From contig BCKC01000005.1 of NCBI GenBank assembly GCA_001600455.1, positions 2,604,001-2,668,000 on the forward strand: a stretch of 64,000 nucleotides of DNA. The letters run 5' to 3'. The position numbers and the translations under genes are program-made. The notes under the pieces are model-generated. The model worked only from the letters and a program-made list of their open reading frames with translations. It was not told where the DNA came from and searched no databases. The DNA is from Endocalyx cinctus. Lineage: Eukaryota; Ascomycota; Sordariomycetes; Amphisphaeriales; Apiosporaceae. Shown in pieces: positions 60,524 to 64,000 of this stretch (its first letter is position 1; every line of letters starts with the position of its first letter).

Positions 60524-62519
60524 ATGAATCAGTCCAGCCAATACGGCGCCACTCCGAGACGCACTAATACCTATGGTTCCCATAACGATGAGTTACATAT
60601 TTCTCCCACTATGAGCCATGCTGGCCAAATGTCTCCGAGAGACTTTACCAACGCTCCTGGTCCTCAAATCAAATTGGATCAATCCACTTCGCAACCTGTT
60701 AATCCTCATCAGTATCCAAGTTCTGCGGTGCCGAACGTTCTTCAACCTGGAGGATCGTCCAGTGCTCGTCCTCCCGCCATGAGCGCTAACACTGCCCCTT
60801 CCCTGCCCACAATGTCTGGCGCCATGCAGCATTCTACAAGCGAATATACTTCTCCCTCGAAGCCTCCTATCCTTAGCATATCGTCGCAACACGGCTATTC
60901 GAGATCGAGCCCCGCAGCCCCATACGATCACCCCTCCTCTAGTAACTACTCACCCTACACTCCTACAACTCCTGGTACCTCCGCCGCCGCTTCATCTCAA
61001 TACATGTCACCCCAAGAAGCAAAATATGGCGGCGCATCCGGCTCCCAGAGAAATATCTCGAATACTCCTCTTGGTTTAGCAGATATCAGGCCCCGAGCTG
61101 ATTCCAGTTTGTCCGATGGTCACCCCGGTACCATGGGATACGACCTCGCCAGTTCTCAACCCTCGACGAGCAATTATATGGCCCCGTGGGCTCTCTACGC
61201 ATTCGATTGGTGCAAATGGACTCCTCAAGGTCGAGGAGCCGGGAAAGTAGCCATTGGCAGCTACCTCGAAGATGGACATAATTTTGTATGCGCCCTTTTT
61301 TCTCATCTATCTATCATCGTCGTCGTCGTCATCTCATCGTATACATGCAATCGCTGACACGGTCTACTGACCAACAGATTCAAATACTTGATACCCAAAT
61401 CATCAACACCCCTTCTGAAATATACACATCCGGTTCATCGAAATATAGCATGGAGTTCACCAAAGTCGCGGAAGCAACCCATTCGTATCCGGTTACTCGT
61501 CTATTGTGGGAGCCTCCATCCTCCCAGAAACAAAGCACAGATCTACTAGCCACGTCCGGTGATCACCTGAGACTTTGGTCGCTGCCTGCGGAGGGTCAAG
61601 CTTCTCATTCAAACTCGATTAATAACAAGTCTGCCATGGGTAGCGGCATCCAAAAGTTGACGCCGTTGGCATTACTGTCTAATTCGAAGACGCCGGACCA
61701 TACCGCACCTCTCACGTCGTTAGATTGGAATACCGTGTCTCCTAGTTTGATCATAACGTCTAGCATCGATACGACCTGTACCATCTGGGATATTCCTTCT
61801 CTAACAGCCAAGACGCAGCTTATCGCCCACGACAAAGAAGTCTACGATGTTCGATTCTGTGCCAATAGCGTGGACGTTTTTGTTAGCTGTGGACAAGATG
61901 GTAGCGTACGAATGTTCGATTTGCGAAGCTTAGAGCATAGTACCATTATTTACGAGCCTACCGTCAAGGACGACCGAGGTAAGACACTTGTCGAATTATT
62001 TTCTCTCTATATTATCGTGTTTAGTTAACACTAGGTTTTGCAGATGCAAATGGTGGCAGAATTAGCCCGACTCTAGCCCAGCAAACGTTGTCTAATGCGC
62101 CGCCTCTGCTGAGACTAGCGACGTCGCCGCACGATACCCATTATTTGGCAACTTTTGCTCAAGATTCGAATGTGATTCGGATACTCGACGTCCGGCATCC
62201 CGGACTAGCACTATTAGAGCTGCGAGGCCACGGTGGACCTGTGAACTCTATAGAATGGTCTCCTACGAGGAGAGGATTGATTGCCTCGGGCGGAGACGAT
62301 TCCCAAGTGTTACTATGGGATCTTATAAATAGCACTGCCACCACGGTCGCTCCCACGAACGGATCCGGATCTTCTGACAAGCATCTCAGTCCTGTCGCAA
62401 GCTGGGAATGCGATTACGAAGTCGGTAACTTGGGCTGGGCTCCGGCTCTCCCTAACAGCGACGCCGGAGACTGGCTCGGCGTTAGTGGCGGCCGAGGCGT
62501 CTGGGGTGTAAAGATCTGA
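60524..62519 (+). CDS. WD40 protein DCAF7/WDR68-like
   Basis: Conserved WD40 scaffold (Drosophila/plant AN11, human WDR68/DCAF7) that binds DYRK kinases and CUL4-DDB1. Exons 60524-61285, 61378-61978 and 62044-62519 with introns of 92 and 65 nt give 612 aa. Residues 1-220 are a disordered Ser/Pro/Gln-rich fungal extension. The propeller starts at APWALYAFDWCKW, typical of the family, followed by IGSYLEDGHNF joined by splicing to IQILDTQI. WD blades include LTSLDWNTVSPSLIITSS with TIWDI, VYDVRFCANSVDVFVSCG with VRMFDLR, and VNSIEWSPTRRGLIASGGDD with VLLWDL. The end is DWLGVSGGRGVWGVKI, as in family members. Confidence 0.93.
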
Positions 62520-64000
62520 AGAAGCTACACGACTTCTCTCACGACTATGGGCAAGCCGGATAGGGGATGAATTCGCTACTCGAAAAACGTGGAACTGTTC
62601 CGACATAACAATAGAGATACACCAGCAGGAGGCTATGAAAATGCATTTACGAAGCATGGCGTTCCGGAAAGAGCGCCTGGAGCATAAATAATTGACCTTG
62701 CGGGTGCGACGTGGGACGGTGGTATTGGAGACACAATGGCGGTAACGGATGGAATTTAAGAAGCAGAGACGGGATAGTGAATTGGTAGTTGCGAAGCTAA
62801 AAATGGCCCATGAACCAGTCAGGCGGGTCATACGGCCTGACTGAAAATTTCCAGGAATTGTATGTGTACAATACTGTTCAGCTTACCTGTATCGGGCTTC
62901 TAGGTGATAGGTTGAGAGAACATCGGTCTCTCTGCCTTTTTTTTTTGGAGTCAATTAGGCACGCGGAGACCGTAACTGGGCGGATATTGGCTATGGCTAT
63001 GGCCGTCACGCGAATTAACGAATACGTGCATTTATTATCCTTAGTTCTCAGCAGCGTTTAACACGGGCGGAGGAAGGCAAACGATGGTGGAGGATGGAGG
63101 ATGGAAGGTGGAGAGCAGTATAGGGTAGTCATATGGTATGTTCAGTACAACCATGCGGCAAGGAAAATCTGCCGTAAAAGGTCGAGTAATGATTTCAATA
63201 TAATAACTCTTACCAACCCACCAAGCCTAAGTATACTATTAGAGACATTGCTTAAGGGGAAAAATGCATATTCAGTATTCATAGCCACGCTGCACCCTAG
63301 TTTGCTTGAATATCTTCGTTTAGTATAATCGGCATCATTTTCCAAACCTCAGATGTTTTAGTCTTAAACATCTGGAATTTCGAGCCTGCTTGTCCATGTA
63401 GACATGTAGATATACATATACCAAGTAGAAATTTAGATAAACCCATAAGTTTTTAAGTGCTACTACGAGAGAACTTTGCCGTACTATTCATATTATATAT
63501 CTATACACAGCGAATCGATCCTATTTTTTTTTTTTTTGAGGTTTTTTACTAAGAGAAGGGATGGTATCTTCATAAGCTCCTCACGATCCTGGAAAATAAT
63601 GAGCATCTTCATATATATATAAACTCTTATTTAAGTGAAGAATATACACATTTGCTTTCGGATGACGAAGTATCAAAGATGAAAAGATTCTACTTTATAC
63701 TGGGCAGGGATAATAAAGCGGGACGGCGTTGCTACAGCAACCGTGAAAACAATCTTTGTGTGTACAGTCGAGAATTTATGTTGACATTTTTGTTTTAGCG
63801 GCATTGAAAATAGAAAACGCCCACAATGACATACCCCAGCGCGCTTTCTTTTGCCATAATTAATAAAAATTGAGGCTGCAACGGTTTTAATGTCGTTTAT
63901 TGTCTTAAAAATCTTAGAGATAATAATTTATATCTAATTATATTTCCATTAACGACGGCATACACCTTCGAATCCACCCCACAGTTTGGATCGCTGACTT
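62520..64000. other. Intergenic right edge, nothing recognised
   Basis: DCAF7 3' flank and AT-rich DNA to the window edge. T-run at about 63523-63536. No gene or RNA recognised on either strand. Confidence 0.55.

Overview
The window is nuclear DNA of a filamentous ascomycete (Pezizomycotina; a Sordariomycete is plausible but not proven). The evidence is short GT-AG introns, mostly about 50-150 nt, several with CTAAC-like branch points; long AT-rich intergenic stretches; and fungal-specific families (Atg28, DUF1748, NB-ARC/TPR receptor, choline sulfatase, fungal MED8 and RIC8). No tRNA, rRNA, CRISPR array or intact transposon was recognised. I find 20 protein genes and one gene relic. Several of the genes are split into exons too small to appear as single open frames.

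Layout. 1-5948 (+): the 3' part of an NLR-type immune receptor with kinesin-light-chain TPRs, a decayed glutathione S-transferase, and a DUF1295 membrane enzyme. 6091-25765 (all -): a small GFA/CENP-V zinc protein in four exons, a short membrane protein whose frame is broken by one TAG, Mediator subunit MED8, a choline-sulfatase-type sulfatase, the PQ-loop protein MPDU1, a chromodomain/AT-hook protein and the G-alpha chaperone/GEF RIC8. 27206-35006 (+): RIF1 and a glucose-6-phosphate 1-epimerase. 35770-37650 (-): an MFS drug/H+ antiporter. 41220-43307 (+): an F-box/ankyrin protein. 44098-45051 (-): a secreted Cys-rich protein. 46972-49305 (+): an Atg28-like autophagy protein. 50580-51090 (-): a three-exon DUF1748 protein. 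53406-55025 (+): pyruvate kinase. 56032-58557: a convergent pair, an SDR (+) and phosphopantetheine adenylyltransferase (-). 60524-62519 (+): the WD40 protein DCAF7/WDR68.

Most genes are housekeeping functions (glycolysis, CoA synthesis, dolichol sugars, transcription, replication timing, G-protein signalling, autophagy), and nothing suggests one operon-like pathway. The accessory material lies at the left edge (NLR, GST relic), around the F-box/ankyrin and secreted genes, and in the 1-4 kb AT-rich gaps. Those gaps hold a MITE-like inverted repeat, a solo-LTR-like hairpin cluster, small tandem repeats and two dispersed short motifs. The most interesting unexplained signals are the near-identical tandem TPR units of the NLR, the dispersed 9-mer TACGGAGTA with its TACAGAGTA variant, the in-frame TAG inside an otherwise well-kept frame, and the hairpin cluster near 40.3 kb.
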